Shown here piece by piece: positions 51,501 through 57,780 of a DNA stretch of 64,000 nucleotides. Source of the stretch: a virus. Positions within the stretch are counted from its first letter, which is position 1. Each line of letters starts with the position of its first letter. The stretch is taken from positions 16,913 to 80,912 of the IMG/VR virus record IMGVR_UViG_3300024495_000026. One strand, given 5' to 3'. Position numbers and translations under genes: made by a program. A model generated the notes under the pieces. It saw only the letters and a list, made by a program, of their open reading frames with translations, did no database searches and had not been told where the DNA came from.

Positions 51501-51704
51501 TTAGCACTTTACTATGAAGTCCTTTCGGAGTTCTAATAACAATCGGTCCTCTATCTTTTGAATTACTACATCGTCGTTTTTAACGATGTCCATTAGTTCC
51601 ATCGCGGTGTCGCAAGAAACTGCAACCTGTTGGATGCTAGATGCTTGTGGCGCTGAAACGAAGAGGAAAGGAACCCATGCTAAAAGCAAGAGTGCTTTAG
51701 TCAT
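51501..51704 (-). CDS. Small exported hypothetical protein
   Basis: The 67-residue protein has an N-terminal signal-like segment MTKALLLLAWVPFLFVSAPQASS (charged start, hydrophobic core, then small residues), so it may be exported or membrane-anchored. The mature part (VAVSCDTAMELMDIVKNDDVVIQKIEDRLLLELRKD) is helical and has two cysteines in the whole protein. It matches no family I know. It lies between speD and the GC-rich hairpin block. Confidence 0.6.
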   Translation of the reverse strand: MTKALLLLAWVPFLFVSAPQASSIQQVAVSCDTAMELMDIVKNDDVVIQKIEDRLLLELRKDFIVKC

Positions 51705-51782
51705 AGGATGAACGGTAGAGGATTATTATACCTCTAATCAACTTATATAGGAAGTTTTGTGTGTATTTCCTGATACAATTTT

Positions 51783-52109
51783 TTACCTCTCAATATAACT
51801 TAATGTATGATTGGTAGCATAAAGTTGTTGGATAATTATATCGCATCCAATTTTAGGATTACAATCTCCACAAGTATAAACATCCACTGCTGCTTTACCT
51901 TCTTCAGGCCATGTATGAATACTAATATGACTTTCTGAAAGTAAACAAATTACAGTAACTCCCTGTGGTTCAAACTTTTTTGAAATTGTTTGAACCACAG
52001 TAGCACCACTTGCAACTGCTGCATTTTCGAGTAAGTCTATAAGACAACGCTCGTCGTCCAAAAGGACAAACGAGCATCCATACAAGTTAAGTAGATAATG
52101 CTTTCCCAT
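51783..52109 (-). CDS. speD: S-adenosylmethionine decarboxylase proenzyme
   Basis: The 108-residue protein has the bacterial SpeD (class 1B) pattern. ICLLSESHISIHTWPEEGKAAVDVYTCG carries the self-cleavage site between E59 and S60, which makes the pyruvoyl group on Ser60, the catalytic H65 and the cysteine C80. It decarboxylates SAM to provide the aminopropyl donor for polyamines. speD is a frequent auxiliary gene in cyanophages. It follows two small genes without its own obvious promoter. Confidence 0.95.
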   Translation of the reverse strand: MGKHYLLNLYGCSFVLLDDERCLIDLLENAAVASGATVVQTISKKFEPQGVTVICLLSESHISIHTWPEEGKAAVDVYTCGDCNPKIGCDIIIQQLYATNHTLSYIER

Positions 52110-52116
52110 TTTGACG

Positions 52117-52299
52117 TTAGTTTTCTTCCGCTTCTTTTATTAATGAACTTATAATATCTTCCGTACCATCCATCGTTTTAATAGTAAACAAAGATGACCT
52201 TTGATATTTTTTAATTTTTTTATATTTTTTAAGAAGTTTATTTAGTTCTTCTTTATAAATTGCTACTTCAATTTTTTCTTCACTAAAACCTTCACTCAT
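52117..52299 (-). CDS. Small hypothetical protein
   Basis: The 60-residue protein is basic and helical in its middle (ELNKLLKKYKKIKKYQRSS) and ends in acidic residues. It starts MSEGFSEEKIEVAIYKEELN. The start overlaps the gene upstream by ATGA, and 7 bases separate its stop from the speD start. No domain is recognised. Confidence 0.55.
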   Translation of the reverse strand: MSEGFSEEKIEVAIYKEELNKLLKKYKKIKKYQRSSLFTIKTMDGTEDIISSLIKEAEEN

Positions 52300-52634
52300 T
52301 TTCTTTTTTTCTTCTCGGGTTGTTTATATCCCCAAAGCTTTGGATTTGTTCTACCATATCCAAAATCAATCTTTTTAACAGCACCTGGACCATACTTGTC
52401 ATAGTACATATCAAAAAGATTTACTCGTTTGGGACAACGAGTTAAATCAATATGTTCTTCACCATCAACAACATACCAAATCAAGTATGCATCGTTGGGA
52501 AGTGAAGAATCTTTTGCTTTTTCTACAGTAGTTTTTTCAAAAAGAATTTCACATCCATACTCATGAGGCAGAACTTTATTAATCTTGCTTTTATTTTCTG
52601 CCATTTTCTTTTTCGCTCCTACTGCTATACTCAT
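52296..52634 (-). CDS. Conserved hypothetical protein
   Basis: The 112-residue protein starts MSIAVGAKKKMAENKSKINK and continues with PHEYGCEILFEKTTVEKA, then DAYLIWYVVDGEEHIDLTRCPKRVNLFDMYYDKYGPGAVKKIDFGYGRTNPKLWGY. It has a basic C-terminal tail (PEKKKRK). I use the ATG at 52634, which makes an ATGA overlap with the DUF6433-like gene, over the in-frame codon at 52649. The layout recurs in cyanophages, from memory, but its function is not known. Confidence 0.6.
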   Translation of the reverse strand: MSIAVGAKKKMAENKSKINKVLPHEYGCEILFEKTTVEKAKDSSLPNDAYLIWYVVDGEEHIDLTRCPKRVNLFDMYYDKYGPGAVKKIDFGYGRTNPKLWGYKQPEKKKRK

Positions 52635-53200
52635 GAACGACCACCCCACTGAACATCGGGGTATGCTTCTTTTACATTTTCAAGAGTTATTTTGTATTTA
52701 GTTTGCAGTTTTTTATCTTTTGTAAGGATCAATAATTCTGCTTCTTTTGGATGAAGTCCCTGAAGTAAATTGATAAACATCATCTCTCTACGAATTGTAG
52801 ATAGACTGTTGTTTCCACCTTTTACATAGTGATATAAATTTTGATACTCTCTGCGAAGAGAGGTTCTGCCGCGAGCATTAAGATCCTGTCCAGTGGCAGA
52901 TTCACCACCAGAAGCTTCTCTCATCAAATTCTCAGAAAGAGTTCCAGAATAAACAGATTGCTCATCCGCATTTGCATAAGGAACATCACCTTCAGGAAGA
53001 AGAGAAACTACAGACTCATCAAAGTTCCAAATAAAAATAGTTTTTAAAGAATCATGTTCATAAGTTTTTAAAACTTCAATCTTCTTTGCATTCGATCTCT
53101 GCTTTGAAGCAAGTTCCAAAATTTCAAATACAAAAGGATTTGGCGGAAGAACTTCGATATTTTCTTCAGTCTTCTTCCTCGTCTTCGTCGGTGTAGTCAT
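52631..53200 (-). CDS. DUF6433-type conserved phage protein
   Basis: The 189-residue protein has a layout that recurs in cyanophages: NPFVFEILELASKQRSNAKKIEVLKTYEHDSLKTIFIWNFDESVVSLLPEGDVPY, then RTSLRREYQNLYHYVKGGNNSLSTIRREMMFINLLQGLHPKEAELLILTKDKKL and YKITLENVKEAYPDVQWGGRS. I assign it to DUF6433 from memory. The start is the ATG at 53200 and not the TTG at 53218. It overlaps the small membrane protein gene. Function unknown. Confidence 0.65.
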   Translation of the reverse strand: MTTPTKTRKKTEENIEVLPPNPFVFEILELASKQRSNAKKIEVLKTYEHDSLKTIFIWNFDESVVSLLPEGDVPYANADEQSVYSGTLSENLMREASGGESATGQDLNARGRTSLRREYQNLYHYVKGGNNSLSTIRREMMFINLLQGLHPKEAELLILTKDKKLQTKYKITLENVKEAYPDVQWGGRS

Positions 53201-53399
53201 AATCGTAATCGTTTTCAAATCGTACAGATACTATTTCGTCAGGTATTACCTGCCCATTTTCATCAAAAAACTCTGGATGCAAATATGGAGGTTTTGATTC
53301 CAATAAATGTCTATAAGTTAACCAACCTATTATACCTCCTACCATAAAAAAGAGCAATGTGAACATCGTGACGAATGTTATTACATATGCTGTTTCCAT
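53166..53399 (-). CDS. Small membrane protein with an acidic tail
   Basis: The 77-residue protein has one transmembrane segment near the N-terminus (VITFVTMFTLLFFMVGGIIGWLTY) and a C-terminal acidic tail ending YDYDYTDEDEEED. It has the plan of a small membrane-anchored protein with a cytoplasmic tail. It overlaps the gene downstream by 35 bases. It may be a membrane factor acting in infection, but no family is recognised. Confidence 0.65.
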   Translation of the reverse strand: METAYVITFVTMFTLLFFMVGGIIGWLTYRHLLESKPPYLHPEFFDENGQVIPDEIVSVRFENDYDYDYTDEDEEED

Positions 53400-53417
53400 T
53401 TTTCTTCTCCAGAGAGT

Positions 53418-53624
53418 TTATTTTTTCCTAATATCAAAATGAAATTCTATAAAGAAATGAAACTCCCTACGGAATAGAGAAATCATTTTACCAAACTTCA
53501 CTTGAAAAGTTTTTGGTTCTGGTAATTTTTTCCTCCTATTCCTAAGTAATAATTCAATTCCCCGATTAATTTCGGGTTCTGATTTATTTAGTTTGCTTCT
53601 TTCGTCTTCCTGGTCTCTTATCAT
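53418..53624 (-). CDS. Small basic hypothetical protein
   Basis: The 68-residue protein begins MIRDQEDERSKLNKSEPEIN and continues RGIELLLRNRRKKLPEPKTFQVKFGKMISLFRREFHFF. It is basic, with an aromatic-rich end (FHFFIEFHFD). The frame is open to 53657 but the ATG at 53624 is more likely. It overlaps the 119-residue gene by about 40 bases. No domain is recognised and the start is uncertain. Confidence 0.45.
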   Translation of the reverse strand: MIRDQEDERSKLNKSEPEINRGIELLLRNRRKKLPEPKTFQVKFGKMISLFRREFHFFIEFHFDIRKK

Positions 53625-53943
53625 GATTATATCTCCAGGCATCCTCAAGAATACCATGCAGGTAATTTCTTATTTTTCTTGCTTGTGGTTTGGGAATGTG
53701 ACCATATCCTTCACGAAGTTGTTTATGAATTTCATCAGATCCACCCTCAAGATAATCGTCCAAATCCATCACAAGATTACTTAACTCGTGTGCTGTATTG
53801 CTTTCAATAAACTGTTCAACTTCTACTTTTTTAGTTCCACGAACTTTTAAATAATCATAAAAACTCAAAACAAATTGTCCATTAAAAGCATAATCAATTG
53901 CTTTTTCCACATCGTTACAAACTTCGTAAAAATTATTATCCAT
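53584..53943 (-). CDS. Conserved hypothetical protein
   Basis: The 119-residue protein starts MDNNFYEVCNDVEKAIDYAF, followed by NGQFVLSFYDYLKVRGTKKVEVEQFIES. Later it has LVMDLDDYLEGGSDEIHKQLREGYGHIPKPQARKIRNYLHGILEDAWRYNHDKRPGRRKK. It is helical with a basic C-terminus that could contact nucleic acid. The ATG shares a base with the stop of the glutaredoxin gene. Function unknown. Confidence 0.6.
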   Translation of the reverse strand: MDNNFYEVCNDVEKAIDYAFNGQFVLSFYDYLKVRGTKKVEVEQFIESNTAHELSNLVMDLDDYLEGGSDEIHKQLREGYGHIPKPQARKIRNYLHGILEDAWRYNHDKRPGRRKKQTK

Positions 53944-54179
53944 TAAACTAGTTTTTGCTCCTGAAGGTATTGAACAGTATCAGAACAACCACCAATGTGT
54001 TGATCATTAACAATCACTTGGGGAAAGGTAGATCCATTCCCAAATTCCGCATAGAATTCTTCTCGCGTAAAATCGCTATTCAATTTATAAACTACATGCT
54101 GTAGTTGCGCCAACTCTAGCACTTGTTGAACTTTTGTGCAATATGGGCAACCATCTTTTGAATAAACTGTAAACTTCAT
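53943..54179 (-). CDS. grx: Glutaredoxin
   Basis: The 78-residue protein has the CPYC active site at residues 11-14 (SKDGCPYCTKVQQVLE) and FPQVIVNDQHIGGCSDTVQYL, with the cis-Pro and the GG segment of the thioredoxin fold. The size is normal for a single-domain glutaredoxin. It would give electrons to ribonucleotide reductase or repair oxidised cysteines. A late-type CTAAATA element lies 22 bases upstream. Confidence 0.92.
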   Translation of the reverse strand: MKFTVYSKDGCPYCTKVQQVLELAQLQHVVYKLNSDFTREEFYAEFGNGSTFPQVIVNDQHIGGCSDTVQYLQEQKLV

Positions 54180-54199
54180 AATTGTTATAAAACTGAAAG

Positions 54200-54484
54200 T
54201 TATTTAGCGTTAACTGGAATTCCTTGTCCTTCAGGTAACCATACTTGTTGTTGAAGTTCCACATAAGGTAGTTCTTCTTTTGCTGCAGGTAAACCCAATT
54301 GACCAGGAAGCTGTTTATCTGTGGTTGATGTTACTGTAATAACTTGATCTAAAATAAACTTTTGTTTGCGATAACTTCTTTTATCCTTATCAAATCCAAC
54401 TAACATCAATGCATCTTTTTCTTCTCCACAGTGAGCAATTACTCTACCTGTGGTTTTGTCAGTGACCACCCAATAATCATACAT
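54200..54484 (-). CDS. Conserved hypothetical protein
   Basis: The 94-residue protein starts MYDYWVVTDKTTGRVIAHCGEEKDALMLVGFDKDKRSYRKQKFILDQVI and ends with QLPGQLGLPAAKEELPYVELQQQVWLPEGQGIPVNAK. A proline-rich tail with two PEGQG-like motifs is seen. Its stop lies on the CTAAATA that precedes grx. The start overlaps the 39-residue gene by 8 bases. No function is known. Confidence 0.6.
   Translation of the reverse strand: MYDYWVVTDKTTGRVIAHCGEEKDALMLVGFDKDKRSYRKQKFILDQVITVTSTTDKQLPGQLGLPAAKEELPYVELQQQVWLPEGQGIPVNAK
54201..54207 (-). promoter_or_regulatory. Late promoter element CTAAATA
   Basis: The minus strand reads ACGCTAAATAAC directly behind the stop of the 94-residue gene and 22 bases before the grx start. 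Confidence 0.45.
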
Positions 54485-54596
54485 TCTTTTCTTGTGCTTT
54501 TGATTGATTATAAGTCTTTGCTGTCGGTCTGTAAAGTCCTGGCCATGTATCTCTAATGATTTCTGCGAGTTTGTATGGTGTTGTGGAAGTTATCAT
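54477..54596 (-). CDS. Very small hypothetical protein
   Basis: The 39-residue protein starts MITSTTPYKLAEIIRDTWPG and continues LYRPTAKTYNQSKAQEKNV. It overlaps the gene on each side (ATGA at its start, 8 bases at its end), which supports translation. No family is recognised. Confidence 0.5.
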   Translation of the reverse strand: MITSTTPYKLAEIIRDTWPGLYRPTAKTYNQSKAQEKNV

Positions 54597-54667
54597 AAGT
54601 CTTGCATAACAGATAATATAAACATTATGATTCCAAAGAGTTGGAATAGTATGAGAATAAGAAGCAT
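54593..54667 (-). CDS. Very small membrane peptide
   Basis: The 24-residue frame starts MLLILILFQLFGIIMFILSV and ends MQDL. It is one hydrophobic helix with an ATGA overlap to the next gene. It follows the psbD terminator and its start lies 8 bases beyond the T run. Small photosystem-type membrane peptides have this size, but no match is seen. Confidence 0.45.
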   Translation of the reverse strand: MLLILILFQLFGIIMFILSVMQDL

Positions 54668-54693
54668 AAAAAAAGGAGTTCAGAGAACTCCTT
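54668..54693 (-). terminator. Intrinsic terminator of psbD
   Basis: The minus strand reads AAGGAGTTC, a TCT loop and GAACTCCTT, followed by seven T residues, 11 bases after the psbD stop at 54704. Confidence 0.85.
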
Positions 54694-54703
54694 GTATTTA
54701 TTT

Positions 54704-55765
54704 TTAGAGTGCGTTTCCTCGCGGCAGAACCTCTTCTGGGAACACAAAGTTCTCATGAGGTTGATCGACTGGTGCCATCCAAGCGCGAAGACCTTCATTT
54801 AAAAGAATATTCTTTGTATAGAAGGTTTCGAACTCAGGATCTTCTGCTGCTCTAACTTCCTGACTAACAAAGTCGTAAGCACGAAGATTGAGAGCAAGAC
54901 CGATAATCCCGATAGAAGATGTCCAGAGACCCATGACGGGAACAAAGAGCATAAAGAAATGTAGCCAACGCTTATTGCTAAAAGCAATGCCGAAGATTTG
55001 AGACCAAAATCTGTTCGCAGTGACCATACTATAAGTCTCTTCCTCTTGCGTGGGTTCAAAAGCTTTAAAAGTGTTTGCTTGATCGCCATCTTCAAAAAGC
55101 GTGTTTTCTACGGTAGCACCATGAATTGCACAAAGTAGTGCTCCGCCTAGAATACCAGCAACTCCCATCATATGGAAGGGGTTGAGGGTCCAGTTGTGGA
55201 AACCCTGAAGGAACAACAGAAACCTGAAGATAGCAGCAACACCAAATGAAGGTGCGAAGAACCAACTGGATTGTCCCAGAGGGTACATCAGGAACACGCT
55301 GACGAACACAGCAATAGGACCAGAGAAAGCAATAGCATTGTACGGACGAATACCTACCAGACGAGCAATCTCAAACTGGCGGAGCATAAATCCAATCAGG
55401 CTGAAAGCCCCGTGGAGCGCCACAAAAGTCCATAGTCCCCCAAGTTGGCACCACCTGACGAAATCCCCTTGAGACTCAGGACCCCAAAGTAGAAGAAGAG
55501 AATGACCCATAGCGTCAGCAGGGCTGCTGACTGCCGCTGTGAGAAAATTGCAGCCTTCAAGATAAGAAGACGCCAACCCGTGGGTATACCATCCTGTGAC
55601 AAACGAAGTGCCAGTAAGCCAGCCACCAAGCGCAAGATAAGCAGTGGGAAAAAGTAGTAGTCCAGACCAACCCACAAATACAAAGCGATCTCGTTTAAGC
55701 CAGTCATCCAGGACATCGAACCAACCTCTCTGAGAAATGGGCGGTGAAAGAGTTGAAGAAGTCAT
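54704..55765 (-). CDS. psbD: Photosystem II reaction-centre protein D2
   Basis: The 353-residue protein is a complete D2. It starts [20 protein letters not shown] and shows the expected helices with [32 protein letters not shown], the redox tyrosine near residue 161 ([11 protein letters not shown]), [20 protein letters not shown] with the chlorophyll-ligand His at 198, and a C-terminal [13 protein letters not shown]2 pairs with D1 to bind P680, pheophytin and quinones in the thylakoid. The numbering is one higher than in many D2 sequences. An AGGAGG ribosome site and a GATAAATA late element precede the start. Confidence 0.97.
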   Translation of the reverse strand: MTSSTLSPPISQRGWFDVLDDWLKRDRFVFVGWSGLLLFPTAYLALGGWLTGTSFVTGWYTHGLASSYLEGCNFLTAAVSSPADAMGHSLLLLWGPESQGDFVRWCQLGGLWTFVALHGAFSLIGFMLRQFEIARLVGIRPYNAIAFSGPIAVFVSVFLMYPLGQSSWFFAPSFGVAAIFRFLLFLQGFHNWTLNPFHMMGVAGILGGALLCAIHGATVENTLFEDGDQANTFKAFEPTQEEETYSMVTANRFWSQIFGIAFSNKRWLHFFMLFVPVMGLWTSSIGIIGLALNLRAYDFVSQEVRAAEDPEFETFYTKNILLNEGLRAWMAPVDQPHENFVFPEEVLPRGNAL

Positions 55766-55786
55766 AGCCTCCTATATCGTTTCTCA

Positions 55787-55794
55787 TATTTATC
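55787..55794 (-). promoter_or_regulatory. Late promoter element GATAAATA of psbD
   Basis: The minus strand reads AAGATAAATATGAG 22 bases upstream of the psbD start. The ribosome site AGGAGG (55768-55773) follows it. Confidence 0.55.
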
Positions 55795-55833
55795 TTAACA
55801 TTGCTTAACAAAGAAGTCAATGAGTGTTTGTGC

Positions 55834-55956
55834 TCATCCCCAATAAATTACCGAAAGAGTGAATACGACAAACACAATGATTGTGAATCCCATCATACCT
55901 ACACCTGCCCAGATAATCCAGGGTTCCATAGGATGATGTTGATTATTATGAGACAT
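55834..55956 (-). CDS. Small membrane protein between psbD and the endonuclease
   Basis: The 40-residue protein starts MSHNNQHHPMEPWIIWAGVG and continues with a hydrophobic helix MMGFTIIVFVVFTLSVIYWG. It is a single-span peptide with three histidines in the N-terminal ten residues. It overlaps the end of the EndoVII-type gene by 11 bases and lies just above psbD. It is not a high-light-inducible protein, since the ExNGRWAMxG motif is absent. The role is unknown. Confidence 0.6.
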   Translation of the reverse strand: MSHNNQHHPMEPWIIWAGVGMMGFTIIVFVVFTLSVIYWG

Positions 55957-56386
55957 TGGTTTTATGCTTTTTAACATATTCTATCATATTCCTAATCAAA
56001 TCAACATCCTCATTTACATATCCAATAGTTCTATTGCAGACATTACAGAGTAGACCTCTTACCTTACCAGTTTTATGGTTATGGTCAACATAGAAAACAT
56101 CTACACCACCACCTCTACCAGATTTTCTACCTTTCGGGTCAGTAGAACCACAGACAGCACATTTATGTCCTTGTTTTTCTAGAAGATTATTATACTCTTC
56201 AATACCAATACCATAAACCCTTTTCAAGTTTTCATCTCTCTTTTTTATAGGGTCATAGTTTTCTTGTTGCTTTTTTACATAACATTTTTTACATTTACCA
56301 TGATGTCCATAAGGAGTTCCATTCCTTACTGTCTGGTAAAATTCTGTAAGTGGTTTTAATTCGTTGCAAATTTTACAGGTTTTCAT
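55946..56386 (-). CDS. EndoVII-type free-standing homing endonuclease (F-CphI-like)
   Basis: The 146-residue protein has a zinc-finger-like N-terminus (CKICNELKPLTEFY then CKKCYVKKQQ), then KQGHKCAVCGSTDPKGRKSGRGGGVDVFYVDHNHKTGKVRGLLCNVCNRTIGYVNED. CxxC pairs and VDHNHKTGxVRGLLCxxCN are the endonuclease VII (beta-beta-alpha metal) motif. The F-CphI enzyme of cyanophage S-PM2, encoded beside psbA, uses this motif and cuts intronless psbA (established, from memory). Here it lies between psbA and psbD, with an intact, uninterrupted psbA. The gene has its own sigma70-like promoter. Confidence 0.85.
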   Translation of the reverse strand: MKTCKICNELKPLTEFYQTVRNGTPYGHHGKCKKCYVKKQQENYDPIKKRDENLKRVYGIGIEEYNNLLEKQGHKCAVCGSTDPKGRKSGRGGGVDVFYVDHNHKTGKVRGLLCNVCNRTIGYVNEDVDLIRNMIEYVKKHKTNVS

Positions 56387-56412
56387 AGTCCTTTGATTAA
56401 GTTGTTAAAGTT

Positions 56413-56442
56413 ATTATAGCATAACTTTAAGTATTTAGTCAA
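56413..56442 (-). promoter_or_regulatory. Sigma70-type promoter of the endonuclease gene
   Basis: On the minus strand TTGACT (56437-56442) and TATAAT (56413-56418) are 18 bases apart. A CTAAATA late motif overlaps the -35 end. It lies between the psbA terminator and the endonuclease start at 56386. Confidence 0.65.
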
Positions 56443-56450
56443 GTAGTCAC

Positions 56451-56477
56451 AAAAAAAGACCTCTCGAAGGAGGTCTT
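56451..56477 (-). terminator. Intrinsic terminator of psbA
   Basis: The minus strand reads AAGACCTC, a CTTCGA loop and GAGGTCTT, followed by T residues. It begins 20 bases after the psbA stop at 56497. Confidence 0.85.
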
Positions 56478-56496
56478 AAAAACTATTGAGTTTTTA

Positions 56497-57576
56497 TCAA
56501 CCGATTGCAGGAGCAGTCAGAGCAACAGGAGTGTTCTGTGCAGTAGCAAGGTCCAGAGGGAAGTTATGAGCATTGCGCTCGTGCATTACCTCCATTCCCA
56601 GTCCAGCACGGTTAAGGACATCTGCCCAAGTATTGAGCACACGACCCTGACTATCCAGAATGCTCTGGTTAAAATTCAGACCGTTGAGATTAAAAGCCAT
56701 CGTGCTTACACCAAGAGCAGTGAACCAGATGCCAACCACAGGCCAGGCAGCCAGGAAGAAGTGCAGCGAACGGGAGTTATTAAAGGAAGCATATTGAAAA
56801 ATAAGGCGTCCGAAATAACCGTGAGCAGCAACGATGTTATAGGTCTCTTCTTCTTGACCGAACTTGTAACCATAGTTCTGTGACTCGTTCTCGGTGGTTT
56901 CACGAACCAGCGAGGAAGTAACCAGAGAACCGTGCATAGCACTGAACAGAGAACCACCGAACACACCAGCAACTCCAAGCATATGGAAGGGGTGCATCAG
57001 GATGTTGTGCTCTGCCTGGAACACAAGCATATAGTTGAAGGTGCCACTGATACCCAGAGGCATTGCGTCAGAGAAGGAACCCTGACCAAAAGGATACACC
57101 AAGAACACTGCACTCGCAGCAGCAACAGGTGCAGAGTAAGCAACGCAGATCCAAGGACGCATACCCAAACGGTAGGAAAGTTCCCACTCACGACCCATAT
57201 AGGCATAGATGCCGATGAGGAAGTGGAACACAACCAGTTGGAAAGGTCCACCGTTGTAAAGCCACTCATCTAGGGAAGCAGCTTCCCAGATGGGGTAAAA
57301 GTGCAGTCCAATTGCGTTGGACGAAGGAATCACAGCACCAGAGATGATGTTGTTTCCGTACATCAGAGAACCAGCAACTGGTTCGCGGATGCCATCAATG
57401 TCCACTGGGGGAGCACCGATGAATGCGATGATGAAACAAGTTGTTGCAGCAAGCAGACAAGGGATCATCAGCACACCGAACCAACCCACATAGAGGCGGT
57501 TGTCGGTTGAAGTTACCCAGTTGCAAAACTGTTCCCAAGTATTCGATTGTCGTTGTTGTGAAATTGTAGCAGTCAT
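56497..57576 (-). CDS. psbA: Photosystem II D1 protein, high-light (E130) type
   Basis: The 359-residue protein is a complete D1: [20 protein letters not shown] at the start and a C-terminal [13 protein letters not shown] with the processing site after Ala344. The Mn-cluster ligands D170, E189, H332, E333, H337, D342 and A344 are all present, as are Y161, H190, H198, H215, S264 and H272. Residue 130 is Glu, the form linked to high-light D1:2 proteins. D1 turns over quickly in light, so the phage copy keeps photosystem II working during infection. There is no intron. The promoter at 57743-57776 has both sigma70 and late elements. Confidence 0.98.
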   Translation of the reverse strand: MTATISQQRQSNTWEQFCNWVTSTDNRLYVGWFGVLMIPCLLAATTCFIIAFIGAPPVDIDGIREPVAGSLMYGNNIISGAVIPSSNAIGLHFYPIWEAASLDEWLYNGGPFQLVVFHFLIGIYAYMGREWELSYRLGMRPWICVAYSAPVAAASAVFLVYPFGQGSFSDAMPLGISGTFNYMLVFQAEHNILMHPFHMLGVAGVFGGSLFSAMHGSLVTSSLVRETTENESQNYGYKFGQEEETYNIVAAHGYFGRLIFQYASFNNSRSLHFFLAAWPVVGIWFTALGVSTMAFNLNGLNFNQSILDSQGRVLNTWADVLNRAGLGMEVMHERNAHNFPLDLATAQNTPVALTAPAIG

Positions 57577-57747
57577 TGTTTTTAAAAGCTAAGTAGTCCA
57601 TCAGGGAAATGGTGGAGATACTTATTTCCTAAACACCCTTAGTTTAGGATATGAGAGACGATTTTATACTCCCTATAGGTCTCGGTTTGCGGAGAGTTTA
57701 ACAATGTTGCAAAACATTAAAGATTCGTAACATTTGTTTACCTATTT
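57577..57747 (-). promoter_or_regulatory. Long 5' leader of psbA with a hairpin
   Basis: About 165 bases separate the psbA start from the promoter. On the minus strand CCTAAAC (57642-57648) and GTTTAGG (57628-57634) form a 7-bp hairpin in the middle of it. No gene is seen. The leader may control translation, but this is inference. Confidence 0.4.
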
Positions 57748-57776
57748 ATAATACACCCCTTTCAGAACTCTGTCAA
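57743..57776 (-). promoter_or_regulatory. psbA promoter: sigma70 boxes overlapping a T4-type late motif
   Basis: On the minus strand TTGACA (57771-57776) and TATTAT (57748-57753) are 17 bases apart. An exact TATAAATA (57743-57750) shares three bases with the -10 box. Both early host-type and late phage-type start sites would fall near 57740. Confidence 0.8.
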
Positions 57777-57780
57777 GCCC

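Noticed and set aside
52631-53200. Late sigma factor gp55
   Set aside because: The gene is a similar length to gp55 and near gp33-type genes, but it lacks the sigma region 2-like helical motif. The sequence fits DUF6433 better.
53585-53591. CTAAATA motif inside the 119-residue gene
   Set aside because: It matches the late motif but lies within the coding end of one gene and inside the next, with no start codon at a useful distance.
55834-55956. High-light-inducible (Hli) gene next to psbD
   Set aside because: The 40-residue membrane peptide lacks the ExNGRxAMxG motif of Hli proteins, so the name was not used.
55946-56386. An intron in psbA with an intron-encoded endonuclease
   Set aside because: psbA is continuous over 359 codons and the endonuclease lies outside it with its own promoter, so no intron is needed.
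55396-57601. Frames opposite or inside psbA and psbD
   Set aside because: They are shadows of highly conserved photosystem genes on the same DNA. The real frames retain all functional residues.
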